64,000 nucleotides of DNA from DASQEH01 sp038239485 (GTDB taxonomy: Bacteria > Actinomycetota > Actinomycetes > Propionibacteriales > Nocardioidaceae). The notes beneath the pieces are model-generated. The model was not told the DNA's origin and did not search any database. It worked only from the letters and a program-made list of their open reading frames with translations. The DNA is taken from assembly GCA_038239485.1 (NCBI GenBank), contig JBBSET010000014.1, positions 1 to 64,000 on the forward strand, written 5' to 3'. Below, piece by piece: positions 52,339-61,558 of the stretch; positions within the stretch are counted from its first letter, which is position 1, and each line of letters begins with the position of its first letter. Made by a program: the position numbers and the translations under genes.

Positions 52339-52506
52339 CCTGCCTGACATATCCAGCTTGTCAACTCAGCTGTGCTGACGCGGTCCGATAGCCCCGGCAT
52401 TTGTGGCGTCCACCAGCTCGACATGAAACGGCGTCGAGGCGACCTCCCATATAGCGTCGCCAGCGCGACTTTGCGCTACGTTTTATACGCTCTGCGTTAC
52501 AAGCTT

Positions 52507-53166
52507 TCAGTTCGCGGCGCCCAACCGGCGGACGGAGAACGGTACCTCGATACCCGGTCGAAGGTCAGGAGCCGATACCGGTGAGCCGTAGCCCGCCACG
52601 ATCGGGACCACTCCGGCCCAGGAATCGCCTGCTACGTCATCCACCGAGTCGTCGGGCCATCCGGCCGACACCTTGAGCGACCACTCGTCGATGGCCAGCC
52701 GAAGCACGAGCGTGGCGGCGACTTCCTTGGCGGTGGGCGCACGCACCTCGACGACCCGACCGGGCAGCAGCGACTCCGTGATGGCGTCGAGTGCCGCTCG
52801 CTTTTCCTCCGGGTCGTCGACCGTCTGACAATTCCCGAAGATCACCGCACTTCGGTAATGCATGGACGACTCGAAGGCGGAGCGGGCCACCTCGAGACCA
52901 TCGAGAGCGGTGACCGCCAACGTCGTCGGCGCCCCGGTTGCCAACGCCCGCATCCACCGCGACCCGCTCGAGCCGTGGGCCAGCACGGCGTCGCCGCTGC
53001 GCGCGATCGCGGTGGGTATGACGACAGGAAACCCGTCGACCACGACCCCGAAGTGCCCGATCCGGCTGCCATCGAGCAGCTCGTCGAGCACGGACCGGTC
53101 GGTGCTGCCGAGCTCAGGCAATCTCGTGATCGCTGTCAGCGGTCGTACCTTCGGGGTGGGGCTCAT
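52507..53166 (-). CDS. pyridoxamine 5'-phosphate oxidase-family / flavin-nucleotide-binding protein (NimA-like)
   Basis: A 219-residue split-barrel flavoprotein: GHFGVVVDGFPVVIPTAIAR, HGSSGSRWMRALATGAPTTL, then SSMHYRSAVIFGNCQTVDDP and AALDAITESLLPGRVVEVR. These are marks of the group that includes NimA-type nitroimidazole resistance proteins. C-terminal extension of about 60 residues ends SVRRLGAAN. Cofactor is probably FMN or a deazaflavin; substrate unknown. It diverges from the M3 peptidase gene. Confidence 0.87.
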   Translation of the reverse strand: MSPTPKVRPLTAITRLPELGSTDRSVLDELLDGSRIGHFGVVVDGFPVVIPTAIARSGDAVLAHGSSGSRWMRALATGAPTTLAVTALDGLEVARSAFESSMHYRSAVIFGNCQTVDDPEEKRAALDAITESLLPGRVVEVRAPTAKEVAATLVLRLAIDEWSLKVSAGWPDDSVDDVAGDSWAGVVPIVAGYGSPVSAPDLRPGIEVPFSVRRLGAAN

Positions 53167-53252
53167 GCGTCAAGCCTGTCATCTCTGTTGTCCCGGCGAT
53201 GCCACCTGAGCTTGACGAACCCACCACGACCCGCTCCGGGACTGGTGCTCGC

Positions 53253-53258
53253 TACAGT
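53253..53258 (+). promoter_or_regulatory. -10 element TACAGT for leaderless M3 peptidase mRNA
   Basis: TACAGT ends six bases before GTG 53265 and no ribosome site exists in between; this placement decides the start over the upstream ATG frame extension. Confidence 0.55.
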
Positions 53259-53264
53259 TCCGTC

Positions 53265-55223
53265 GTGACCCGGGCAGAAGAGCGTGACCCGCCGAGCGAC
53301 CTGCAGCCTGCCAGGCTCCCCGCGAGCACCGGCGAGTGGAGCCGATGGCTGGCAAGCACCTGCTCCGCCGGCCTCGACGACGCCCGTCGGCTGATGGACG
53401 AGATCGCTGCCCTGCCGGCGGGGTCGGACCCGCTGACGGCGTTGAGGGCCTGGAACGACCTGTCGATCGCGATGTCTGCCGCACGGGCCCCCGCATCGCT
53501 GTTGATGCAGGTGCATCCCGACGAGAAGGTGCGTACCGAGGCCGAGCAAGCGAGCCAGCAGGCCGACAAGCTGGCAACGGACATCTCGCTGAACCGCGCG
53601 CTGTATGACGTCCTCGCCGCGCTCGACGTCAGCAGGCTCGACGCCGACGCGGCGCGGGTGCTGAGGCTGACGCTTCGCGACTTCGTCCGTGCCGGCGTCG
53701 ACCGCGACGACCACACGAGGGCGCGGCTGCGTGAGCTGGCCGAGCAGGAGACGGTCCTGGGCCAGCAGTTCTCGAGAAACATCCGAGACGACGTGCGCAG
53801 CATCGCAGTCGAAGGCTGGCAGCTGAAGGGGCTTCCCGACGACTACGTCAGCGCCCACCCGGCCGACGACGACGGGCTTCACCGCATCACCACCGACTAC
53901 CCCGACGTCGGTCCGTTCCTGGCCTTCGCCGAGGACCCGGCGGCGCGTCGCGCCCTCCTCATCACCTTCCTGAGCCGCGCCTGGCCCGACAATGAGGGGG
54001 TCCTCAGCGACCTTCTCGCGCTGCGTGCCGAGCACGCGAGCCTGCTGGGCTACGACGGATGGGCGAACTACGACGCCGAGGTCAAGATGATCGGCTCCGG
54101 ATCCGCCATCGGGGCGTTCATCGACCAGATCGCTGCGGCCACCGACGAGTCCGGGCGGCGTGACCGCGACGTCCTGCTGGAGCGACTGCGACAGGACCGG
54201 CCGGACGCGGCCGCGATCGACCGCGGCGATGCGACCTACTACGCCGAGGTGGTGCGGCGGGAGACCTTCGACGTCGACGCCCAGCAGGTGCGGCGCTACT
54301 TCGACGCGATGACGGTGCGCCAAGGCCTGCTCGACGTCACCAGCCGGCTCTTCGGACTTGCCTACACCGCCGTGCCCGACGCGGCTGGCTGGCACGACGA
54401 GGTCGTCGCCTACGACGTCGCGCTCGACGACCGCCCGATCGGCCGCATCTACCTGGACCTCCACCCCAGGGAGGGCAAGTACAAGCATGCCGCACAGTTC
54501 GACCTGGTCAGCGGCGTGGAGGGCCGGCAGCTGGCCGAGGGCGTCCTGGTCTGCAACTTCCCGCGCGGCCTGATGGAGCATCGCGACGTGGTCACGCTGT
54601 TCCATGAGTTCGGCCACCTCATCCATCACGTGCTTGCCGGGCGGCACCCTTGGGTCCGCTTCTCGGGAGTGGCCACCGAATGGGACTTCGTCGAAGCGCC
54701 CTCGCAGCTGCTCGAGGAGTGGGCCTGGGACCCTGAGGTCCTGCGTACCTTCGCCGTCGACAGCCACGGTGAGGCGATCCCCGCCGAGCTGGTCGCCAGG
54801 ATGCGGGCGGCCAACGGGTTCGGCAAGGGGTACCTGGCCCGCACGCAGACCTTCTACGCCGCCATCGCCTACCAGCTCCACCTGCTGAGCCCGGACGAGG
54901 ACATCCCTGCGCTGATACGTCGAGTCAACGCGGCATACGATCTGCTCGGCTACGTCGAGGGTACCCATTTCGAGGCCTCCTTCGGGCATCTGGTGGGCTA
55001 CGCGTCGGCCTACTACACGTACCTCTGGAGCCTGGTCATCGCCAAGGACCTCTTTTCCGCCTTCGACTCCGCCGACCTCTTCGACACCGGTACGGCAGCT
55101 CGCTACCGCGACACGATCCTCGCGGCGGGAGGCAGCCGGGACGCAGCGGAGCTGGTCGAGGACTTCCTCGGCCGGCCGTACGACATCACCGCCTTCAGCA
55201 GCTGGCTGGCCGGGCCCTCCTGA
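53265..55223 (+). CDS. M3-family zinc metallopeptidase (oligopeptidase)
   Basis: A 652-residue protein, GTG 53265 chosen from the -10 box placement; the frame is open 22 codons further. It is a thimet-oligopeptidase-like enzyme: LSRLDADAARVLRLTLRDF-type helical N-terminus, then the zinc motif VVTLFHEFGHLIHHVLAG and the third ligand Glu in FVEAPSQLLEEWAWDP. SFGHLVGYASAYYTYLWSLV near the end is the substrate-binding loop typical of M3A. No signal peptide, so it degrades short peptides in the cytoplasm. Confidence 0.95.
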   Translation: MTRAEERDPPSDLQPARLPASTGEWSRWLASTCSAGLDDARRLMDEIAALPAGSDPLTALRAWNDLSIAMSAARAPASLLMQVHPDEKVRTEAEQASQQADKLATDISLNRALYDVLAALDVSRLDADAARVLRLTLRDFVRAGVDRDDHTRARLRELAEQETVLGQQFSRNIRDDVRSIAVEGWQLKGLPDDYVSAHPADDDGLHRITTDYPDVGPFLAFAEDPAARRALLITFLSRAWPDNEGVLSDLLALRAEHASLLGYDGWANYDAEVKMIGSGSAIGAFIDQIAAATDESGRRDRDVLLERLRQDRPDAAAIDRGDATYYAEVVRRETFDVDAQQVRRYFDAMTVRQGLLDVTSRLFGLAYTAVPDAAGWHDEVVAYDVALDDRPIGRIYLDLHPREGKYKHAAQFDLVSGVEGRQLAEGVLVCNFPRGLMEHRDVVTLFHEFGHLIHHVLAGRHPWVRFSGVATEWDFVEAPSQLLEEWAWDPEVLRTFAVDSHGEAIPAELVARMRAANGFGKGYLARTQTFYAAIAYQLHLLSPDEDIPALIRRVNAAYDLLGYVEGTHFEASFGHLVGYASAYYTYLWSLVIAKDLFSAFDSADLFDTGTAARYRDTILAAGGSRDAAELVEDFLGRPYDITAFSSWLAGPS

Positions 55224-55251
55224 ACCGTCGCGCAGCGCGACCTGATGGCTT

Positions 55252-55273
55252 GTTCACGTGACGTCCGCCACTG
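55252..55273 (+). promoter_or_regulatory. upstream PHO-box-like repeat
   Basis: GTTCACGTGAC followed directly by GTCCGCCACTG: two 11-base units beginning GT(T/C)C-C, like the direct repeats bound by PhoP in streptomycetes (GTTCACC-type). It lies 34 bases before the stronger repeat set. Confidence 0.45.
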
Positions 55274-55306
55274 GGACTCATTCTCGTGACCCAATCGCCG
55301 GTCATC

Positions 55307-55339
55307 GTTCATGTCCCGTCCACCTTCGCCCACCGATTC
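55307..55339 (+). promoter_or_regulatory. PHO-box-like triple repeat before pstS
   Basis: Three contiguous 11-base units, GTTCATGTCCC, GTCCACCTTCG and CCCACCGATTC, match the spacing and core (GTTCAYC / GTNCACC) of PhoP-binding direct repeats. They end 70 bases before the pstS start, consistent with activation under phosphate starvation. Confidence 0.65.
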
Positions 55340-55409
55340 GGACACCTGGCGTGCCTAGCGTCAAGGCGTTATCTCCTGTATTGAGTCTTGATCCCAGAGA
55401 GGGACCAAC

Positions 55410-56522
55410 GTGAATCGCTCCTCCCTGTCCCGCACCGCGCTTCTCGGCGTCGTGTCCTTGACCGCCGCCCTCGGACTGAGCGCCTGCGGCGCCGGCAACG
55501 AGAAATCCAGCTCGGACACCACCAGCCCGAGCAGTGGTGGCACGTCCCTGTCGGGCACCTTGAACGGCTCCGGCTCCTCGGCGCAAGAAGCTGCCATGGC
55601 TGCTTGGAAGGCAGGCTTCCAAACCGCCAACCCCAGCGTGACGGTCAACTACGACCCGGCGGGCTCCAGCGCCGGCCGCGAGCAGTTCATCGCGGGTTCG
55701 GTCCCCTTCGCGGGCTCGGACGCCTACCTGACCACCGACGAGCTCAAAGCCGCCACCAAGACCTGCGGGGCGGCCCCCATCGAGGTTCCCGTCTATGTCA
55801 GCCCGATCGCGGTCATCTACAACCTCCCCGGCGTCGACAAGCTCCAGCTGTCACCAGCCACGCTGACCCAGATCTTCGCGGGCAAGATCACCCAGTGGGA
55901 CGACCCGGCCATCGCGGCGGACAACCCGAGCGCCAAGCTCCCGAGCACGGCGATCACCACGGTCCACCGCTCCGACGGCTCGGGCACGACGGATAACTTC
56001 ACCGACTACATGAACCAGGTCGATTCGACGGACTGGACCTATGGCCAGACCGACACCTGGCCGATCAAGTCGGGCGAAGGCGCTGAAGGCACCTCCGGCG
56101 TGGTCGCTGCCGTCACCCAGGGCCAGGGCACCATCGGCTACGCGGACAACAGCGCTGCTGGGAGCCTGAGCAAGGCGTCGATCAAGGTCGGGTCGAGCTA
56201 CGTCGCCCCCAGCGCTGCGGCAGCCTCCAAGGTCCTGGACGAGTCCAAGCCCGTGCCTGGACGCGACGCGACGACCGACCAGGCGATCGCGGTCAACCGC
56301 ACGTCGACCACGGCCGGCGTCTACCCGCTCATCCTGGTGTCGTACCAGATCGTCTGCCCGAAGTACAGCAGCTCGTCCACGGCCAACCTGGTGAAGGCGT
56401 TCGAGACCTACGTCGTCAGCTCCGACGGTCAGGCGGCAGCAGCGAAGGCCGCTGGATCGGCGCCACTCACCAGCGCCCTGAGCCAGAAGGCACAGGCCGC
56501 GATCGACACGATCGCCGGCTAA
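55410..56522 (+). CDS. pstS: phosphate ABC transporter substrate-binding lipoprotein
   Basis: A 370-residue protein from GTG 55410, GAGAGGGA upstream. Residues 1-25 are a lipoprotein signal with lipobox LSAC (Cys26), so it is tethered outside the membrane. A Ser/Thr/Gly linker leads to the phosphate-binding domain: LNGSGSSAQEAAMAAWKAGF, YDPAGSSAGREQFIAG, FAGSDAYLT, TVHRSDGSGTTDNFTDY, each a standard phosphate-contact loop. First gene of pstSCAB. Confidence 0.97.
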   Translation: MNRSSLSRTALLGVVSLTAALGLSACGAGNEKSSSDTTSPSSGGTSLSGTLNGSGSSAQEAAMAAWKAGFQTANPSVTVNYDPAGSSAGREQFIAGSVPFAGSDAYLTTDELKAATKTCGAAPIEVPVYVSPIAVIYNLPGVDKLQLSPATLTQIFAGKITQWDDPAIAADNPSAKLPSTAITTVHRSDGSGTTDNFTDYMNQVDSTDWTYGQTDTWPIKSGEGAEGTSGVVAAVTQGQGTIGYADNSAAGSLSKASIKVGSSYVAPSAAAASKVLDESKPVPGRDATTDQAIAVNRTSTTAGVYPLILVSYQIVCPKYSSSSTANLVKAFETYVVSSDGQAAAAKAAGSAPLTSALSQKAQAAIDTIAG

Positions 56523-56599
56523 GCGGCCACCAGCCGGGTGGTTGCTCAGGCACACTGTAACTGGGCAACCACCGGGCATCTCCACACAAAGGACTCCAG

Positions 56600-57541
56600 A
56601 TGAGCAGTTCGGCGGCCGAAGTCAAGAACCGCCCTCCGCGACAGTTGGGTGACCGGGTCTTCAAAGGCCTGGCGACCGGCGCAGCCAGCCTGATTCTGAT
56701 CGCCCTCGCCGGCGTCGGAATCTTCCTTACGTCGGAGGGATTCCCGGCGTTCACCGCCTCCAAGAGTCAGATCCCTGGCGAGGTCACCATCGTCGCCTAC
56801 ATCTGGCCACTCGTGTTCGGGACCGTCCTCGGCGCTGCGATCGCGCTGCTGATCGCCGCTCCGCTCTCGATCGGTGTCGCGCTGTTCATCTCCCACTACG
56901 CGCCCCGGCGGCTGGCGGCCCCGCTCGGGTACCTCATCGACCTGCTCGCCGCCGTGCCCAGCGTCGTCTACGGCCTGTGGGGGATCTTCTACCTGGCCCC
57001 GCGGATGACCCCGCTCTTCCTGTGGCTCGACCAGCATGTGAGCTTCATCCCCTTGTTCTCGGGACCGGCCTCGCCCACCGGGCGCACGATGTTGACCGTC
57101 GGCGTCGTGCTCGCGGTGATGATCTTGCCGATCAGCACCGCCCTGTGCCGCGAGGTCTTCTTGCAGACCCCCCGGCTGCATGAGGAAGCGGCTTTGGCCC
57201 TGGGGGCGACGCGCTGGGAGATGGTCCGGATGACCGTCTTCCCCCACGCCCGCTCGGGGATGGTCAGCGCCGCCATGCTCGGACTGGGCCGCGCCCTCGG
57301 CGAGACGATGGCTGTGGCGATGGTCCTGTCCGTGTCGGGCGTCGTGACGTTCAACCTGATCAGCAGCACGAACCCGAGCACGATCGCCGCCAACATCGCG
57401 CTCCAGTTCCCGGAGGCGACCGGTGTCGCGGTCAACGTCTTGGTGGCCAGCGGGCTTGTGCTGTTCATCCTCACGTTCCTGATCAACTTCGCGGCAAGAG
57501 CCGTCGTCAATCGGCGCAAAGAGTTCTCAGGAGCCAACTGA
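56600..57541 (+). CDS. pstC: phosphate ABC transporter permease
   Basis: A 313-residue membrane protein with AAAGGA before the ATG. Six helices; conserved PstC segments include PLVFGTVLGAAIALLIAAPL, YLIDLLAAVPSVVYGLWG, the coupling loop EEAALALGATRWEMVRMTVF and GLGRALGETMAVAMVLSVSG. Forms the channel with PstA. It is 77 bases after pstS and one base before pstA. Confidence 0.97.
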   Translation: MSSSAAEVKNRPPRQLGDRVFKGLATGAASLILIALAGVGIFLTSEGFPAFTASKSQIPGEVTIVAYIWPLVFGTVLGAAIALLIAAPLSIGVALFISHYAPRRLAAPLGYLIDLLAAVPSVVYGLWGIFYLAPRMTPLFLWLDQHVSFIPLFSGPASPTGRTMLTVGVVLAVMILPISTALCREVFLQTPRLHEEAALALGATRWEMVRMTVFPHARSGMVSAAMLGLGRALGETMAVAMVLSVSGVVTFNLISSTNPSTIAANIALQFPEATGVAVNVLVASGLVLFILTFLINFAARAVVNRRKEFSGAN

Positions 57542-57542
57542 C

Positions 57543-58625
57543 GTGAGCACTCATCTGTGGACCCCGCCGCAGCGCCAAGGCGCCGACGAGCTCGACGAGA
57601 GCTGGTACGCGCGTTCCTTGCCGCGCTTCGCGACCGGGTACTTCCTCCTCGGAGCAGTGGTCGTCGCGGCGCTGCTGCACCTGATCCTGGGCGTCGGTGT
57701 TGTGCTCGCCATCCTGGCGGCCTGGGTCCTGTTCGTCGTTGCGCTCAGCATCACGTCCCGATTCGTCGAGGGCGGGCGCAAGAGCAGGGACAGGCTGGCG
57801 ACCAGTTTGGTCTGCAGCGCCTTCCTCATCGCCCTCGTCCCTCTCGCGACTCTCCTCTACGAGGTCGTCAGCAAGGGCGCCAGCGTCCTCAGCGCCCAGT
57901 TCTTCACGTACTCGATGCGCAACGTGATCGGCGAGGGCGGCGGGATCTACCACGCCCTGATGGGGACGCTGATCGTCACAGCACTCACGGCGCTGATGTC
58001 GATCCCCATCGGGATCTTGACCGCCATCTACCTGGTGGAGTACGGCAACGGTCGGCTGGCGATGGCGATCACCTTCCTGGTAGACGTGATGACCGGCATC
58101 CCGTCGATCGTCGCGGGCCTGTTCGCCTTCGCCCTGTTCGCGATCTTCTTCGGCACCGGCGTGCGGATGGGCTTCGCTGGGTCAGTCGCGCTGTCCCTGT
58201 TGATGATCCCCTTGGTCGTGCGGTCGTGCGAGGAGATGCTCAAGCTCGTCCCCAACGAGCTGCGCGAGGCTGCATATGCGCTCGGGGTCCCCAAGTGGCG
58301 CACGATCCTCAAGGTCGTGGTCCCGACCGCGATGGCAGGCATCGTCACCGGCATCACGATCGCCACCGCCCGCATCATCGGTGAGACGGCGCCGCTGCTG
58401 ATCATCTGTGGGGCCACCGACTCCACCAACCTCAACCCCTTCAGCGGCCGGATGATGACCCTGCCAGTCTTCATCTTCGACCAGTACCGCAACCCCGGCA
58501 TCCCACCCCAGTTCTACGTCGACAGGGCATGGGGAGCAGCATTGGTGCTGACGATGATCGTCATGGTGCTGAACCTTGCAGCGCGGCTCGTGTCCTACTA
58601 CTTCTCCCCGAAAACCAAGGCGTGA
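57543..58625 (+). CDS. pstA: phosphate ABC transporter permease
   Basis: A 360-residue protein from GTG 57543. The first 70 residues hold two extra hydrophobic helices (FATGYFLLGAVVVAALLHLI, then VVLAILAAWVLFVVAL), an N-terminal extension usual in actinobacterial PstA. Core permease segments: ALMGTLIVTALTALMSIPIG, DVMTGIPSIVAGLFAFALF, REAAYALGVPKWRTILKVVV and RIIGETAPLLIICGAT. Partner of PstC. Confidence 0.97.
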   Translation: MSTHLWTPPQRQGADELDESWYARSLPRFATGYFLLGAVVVAALLHLILGVGVVLAILAAWVLFVVALSITSRFVEGGRKSRDRLATSLVCSAFLIALVPLATLLYEVVSKGASVLSAQFFTYSMRNVIGEGGGIYHALMGTLIVTALTALMSIPIGILTAIYLVEYGNGRLAMAITFLVDVMTGIPSIVAGLFAFALFAIFFGTGVRMGFAGSVALSLLMIPLVVRSCEEMLKLVPNELREAAYALGVPKWRTILKVVVPTAMAGIVTGITIATARIIGETAPLLIICGATDSTNLNPFSGRMMTLPVFIFDQYRNPGIPPQFYVDRAWGAALVLTMIVMVLNLAARLVSYYFSPKTKA

Positions 58626-58667
58626 CCCGGCCTATGCCCGGCACGCAACAGCGAGCGAGGACCCATC

Positions 58668-59447
58668 GTGGCCAAGAGCATCGACGTCAGTGACCTCGAC
58701 ATCTTCTACGGCAGCTTCAAGGCGGTCGAAGATGTCACCATCCCCCTCGCCGCGCGATCCGTCACGGCCTTCATCGGACCCTCCGGATGCGGCAAGTCGA
58801 CCTTCCTGCGCTCGCTCAACCGCATGCACGAGGTGATCCCCGGCGCCCGTGTGGAGGGCAAGATCGTCATCGACGGCCGTGATCTCTACGACGCCGACGT
58901 CGACCCGGTGGAGGTGCGCCGTCAGATCGGGATGGTCTTCCAGCGACCCAACCCGTTCCCCACCATGTCGATCTACGAGAACGTCCTCGCCGGCAAGAAG
59001 CTCAACGGCAAGCGGATGGACAAGGCCACCGCCGATGGGGTCGTCGAGCGGTCGCTGACGGGGGCGAACCTGTGGAACGAGGTCAAGGACCGGTTGAAGA
59101 AGCCCGGCGCGAGCCTTTCCGGCGGGCAGCAGCAGCGGCTGTGCATCGCGCGCGCGATCGCCGTCGAGCCGGAGGTGCTGCTGATGGACGAGCCGTGCTC
59201 GGCCCTGGACCCGATCTCCACGAGCGCTATCGAGGACCTGATCCACGAGCTCAAGGAAAGCTACACGATCGTCATCGTCACCCACAACATGCAGCAGGCC
59301 GCGCGGGTGTCGGAGACGACCGCGTTCTTCAACCTCGCAGGCACCGGGCAGCCAGGCAGGCTGATCGAGTACGGGCCGACGACCAAGATCTTCTCCAACC
59401 CCGACAACCCCGCGACCGAGGCGTACATCTCGGGCCGCTTCGGCTGA
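58668..59447 (+). CDS. pstB: phosphate ABC transporter ATP-binding protein
   Basis: A 259-residue ATPase from GTG 58668. Walker [10 protein letters not shown] at about 37-45, Q-loop [11 protein letters not shown], signature [15 protein letters not shown], Walker [14 protein letters not shown] and the H-loop [11 protein letters not shown]. Length and sequence are typical of PstB, which powers PstCA. Last gene of the operon; no phoU follows. Confidence 0.98.
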   Translation: MAKSIDVSDLDIFYGSFKAVEDVTIPLAARSVTAFIGPSGCGKSTFLRSLNRMHEVIPGARVEGKIVIDGRDLYDADVDPVEVRRQIGMVFQRPNPFPTMSIYENVLAGKKLNGKRMDKATADGVVERSLTGANLWNEVKDRLKKPGASLSGGQQQRLCIARAIAVEPEVLLMDEPCSALDPISTSAIEDLIHELKESYTIVIVTHNMQQAARVSETTAFFNLAGTGQPGRLIEYGPTTKIFSNPDNPATEAYISGRFG

Positions 59448-59461
59448 GGCGCGACGCGCCT
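59447..59461 (+). terminator. GC hairpin at the pst operon end
   Basis: AGGCGCG-A-CGCGCCT, starting at the last base of the pstB stop codon, is a perfect inverted repeat with a very small loop. It sits in the 46-base gap to the convergent PhoD-like gene and may end transcripts from either side. Confidence 0.4.
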
Positions 59462-59493
59462 GTACCGAAGGCGCGTGGCCCGGGTCGGGTCTC

Positions 59494-61149
59494 TCATCGG
59501 TCGACGTGGAACTCGCTGACAAGGTCGATCCTGGGCCGTTCGGAGTCGCCATCCTCCACGACGCCGCGCTCCCACCACAGCGACAGCGCTCGGCCGTCGG
59601 CCTCGAGCGTGGCGAGGTTGTTCTCGAACCAGGGTCCCTTGACGACTTGCCACGTCCACGGCGGCTCGGCGAGCTTGACCGACCGGGCGAACATCTTGCC
59701 AACCCTTGTGCCTGCCCTGGAGGCAGCGAACGCCTGCCCACGCCGTACCACCCCAGGGAGCGGGTTGCGGATCGGCGAACAGACAGCCTGAAGGATCCGC
59801 CCCGCCCCCGGCCCTCGATCGACCTCGGCGACATACGAGTTGTGCACGTCGCCGGACAGGAACGTCACGGTCGCAGGCGCTGGGCCGCGTCGCCCGTCCG
59901 CAACCTCCGACACCATCGCTGCGACGTGGCGGAAGCTGTTCTGGAACGCCGCCCAGTGCTCGAGATCCATCGCCTGCCTCACCTTCTCACCGAACCCGAT
60001 GGCTCGCCGGCCCCAGGCGCCACCGGCCACCGACTCGTCCCACGCCTCGAGGTCGTGAAGTCCCGGCGGCATTAGGAAGGGCAGCGACGTTGCCACCAGC
60101 AGATGGTCGACACCCCCGGTGAGCTGCTCGTCGAGCCATTGCATCTCGAGCTCGTCGACCATCTCGCGGTCGTCGGGGCTCAGGAAGCGGGCCGCTCTCG
60201 AGTCGATGACGACCAGCCGGCTGCTGCCGATCGTTCGGCTGTAGCTCCACCGGTAGGAGTCGGGACTTCTGTCGACCCGGTCGGCGAACGCGTCGAGCAG
60301 CGGGCCGAGGTCGGCTTCGCGCCCGGCATCTCGGGCGGTGACGACGTGCTGCCAGATCTCGTCGGAAGCCCGTTCGTCCGGTGACAGGTTGCCGAGGTGT
60401 TGGTAGACCCAGTACGACGCCAGGCCGGCCACGATGCGACCCTGCCACCACTGCGTCGCATTCATTTTCTCGCGCCAGGCCGCCGACGTGTTCCAGTCGT
60501 CCCGGATGTCGTGGTCGTCGAAGATCATCGCGCTGGGCAGTGTGGACAGCAGCCAACGGTTGGCCGGGTCGGTCCACGCGAGGTGATAGAGGTAGGCGTA
60601 CTCCTCGTAGTCCTTGAGCTCCTCACCGGGCGGCTGGTCGATATCGCGCCGGGCGGCGATGAACTCGCGCATCTGCGCGGACGTCTCGTCCGCATAGACC
60701 TGGTCCCCCAGAAAGACGACCAGGTCGGGCCACTTCTCGTCGTCCTCCATCATGTGCAGGGCATACGCCCTCATGGCGTCGACACCGTAGGTCGACGTGT
60801 TCTCGGCGTCGTGGGGGGCGCTCTTGCGGCACGACCCGAACGCCATCCGCATCTTGGTGCCGGGGGTCAGGGTGGCGATCCGGCTCGGCGGGTACGGGCT
60901 GCCGGCCGGTGGCCATACCTGGACGCCGTCGATGTCCAGCGTGTAGGTCGCGACACTGCCCGGCTCGAGGTCGCTCACCTCGACGAGGGCGTAGTGATGG
61001 CCGTGGACGCTGAACGTCCGCGTCGACACCGAGCGCACCCCGACCTGAACGGAGACCACGCAGCGGTCACGTGTCTTCACCCAGATGGCGGCGCTGGTCT
61101 CGTCGACGTATCTCAGTAGCGGCCCCAGGAGCAGCGAGTCAGTGGTCAC
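59494..61149 (-). CDS. PhoD-like alkaline phosphatase/phosphodiesterase
   Basis: A 551-residue protein from GTG 61149. After an N-terminal fibronectin-like sandwich (about 1-100, LGPLLRYVDETSAAIWVKT) comes the metallophosphatase core: MRMAFGSCRKSAP, LVVFLGDQVYADE, MIFDDHDIRDDW and FLSGDVHNSYVAEV, which hold the metal ligands of the PhoD family. PhoD enzymes are often Tat-exported; here no twin-arginine signal precedes the domain, so it may be intracellular. Convergent with pstB, supporting a phosphate-scavenging theme though not co-transcribed. Confidence 0.92.
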   Translation of the reverse strand: MTTDSLLLGPLLRYVDETSAAIWVKTRDRCVVSVQVGVRSVSTRTFSVHGHHYALVEVSDLEPGSVATYTLDIDGVQVWPPAGSPYPPSRIATLTPGTKMRMAFGSCRKSAPHDAENTSTYGVDAMRAYALHMMEDDEKWPDLVVFLGDQVYADETSAQMREFIAARRDIDQPPGEELKDYEEYAYLYHLAWTDPANRWLLSTLPSAMIFDDHDIRDDWNTSAAWREKMNATQWWQGRIVAGLASYWVYQHLGNLSPDERASDEIWQHVVTARDAGREADLGPLLDAFADRVDRSPDSYRWSYSRTIGSSRLVVIDSRAARFLSPDDREMVDELEMQWLDEQLTGGVDHLLVATSLPFLMPPGLHDLEAWDESVAGGAWGRRAIGFGEKVRQAMDLEHWAAFQNSFRHVAAMVSEVADGRRGPAPATVTFLSGDVHNSYVAEVDRGPGAGRILQAVCSPIRNPLPGVVRRGQAFAASRAGTRVGKMFARSVKLAEPPWTWQVVKGPWFENNLATLEADGRALSLWWERGVVEDGDSERPRIDLVSEFHVDR

Positions 61150-61180
61150 GGCACATGTCTACACGCCGAACCTCTCGGAG

Positions 61181-61528
61181 TCAGCCGTAACCCAGGTCGT
61201 GCAGGCGCTGGTCGCCGATACCGAAGTGGTGGGCGATCTCGTGGACCACCGTGACCCGTACCTGGTTCCGGACCTGCTCACGCGAGGAGCAGATGGCCTG
61301 GATGGGCAGCCTGTAGATCGTGATCCGGTCGGGCACTGTCAGCACGTAGGACGACGTCCTTGAGGTCAGCGGGATCCCCTCGTACCTACCGAGCAGGCGG
61401 AGCCCTTCGGGGGACTGGTCCTCGACGAACAGCGCGACATTGTCCATCAGCCTGGCGAGATCGGGGGGCAGTCCGTCGAGCGCGTCCGTCACCAGCTCCT
61501 CGAACTCGAGGCGATCGATGTCTACCAC
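61181..61528 (-). CDS. small zincin-like metallopeptidase-family protein
   Basis: A 115-residue protein from GTG 61528. It carries VVHEIAHHFGIGDQRLHDLG near the C-terminus, the HExxH zinc motif of the small actinobacterial MPN-like/DUF1025 zincin family. N-terminal DRLEFEELVTDALDGLPPDL and GLRLLGRYEGIPLTSRT fit as well. Role unproven; proteolysis has not been shown for the family as far as I know. It lies 31 bases upstream of the PhoD-like start on the same strand. Confidence 0.92.
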   Translation of the reverse strand: MVDIDRLEFEELVTDALDGLPPDLARLMDNVALFVEDQSPEGLRLLGRYEGIPLTSRTSSYVLTVPDRITIYRLPIQAICSSREQVRNQVRVTVVHEIAHHFGIGDQRLHDLGYG

Positions 61529-61558
61529 CCCGTCAGGGTAATCCGCGCACGCGTCAGG

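Noticed and set aside
53163..54989. 608-codon minus ORF antisense to the M3 peptidase
   Set aside because: Shadow; the plus strand carries the HEFGH enzyme.
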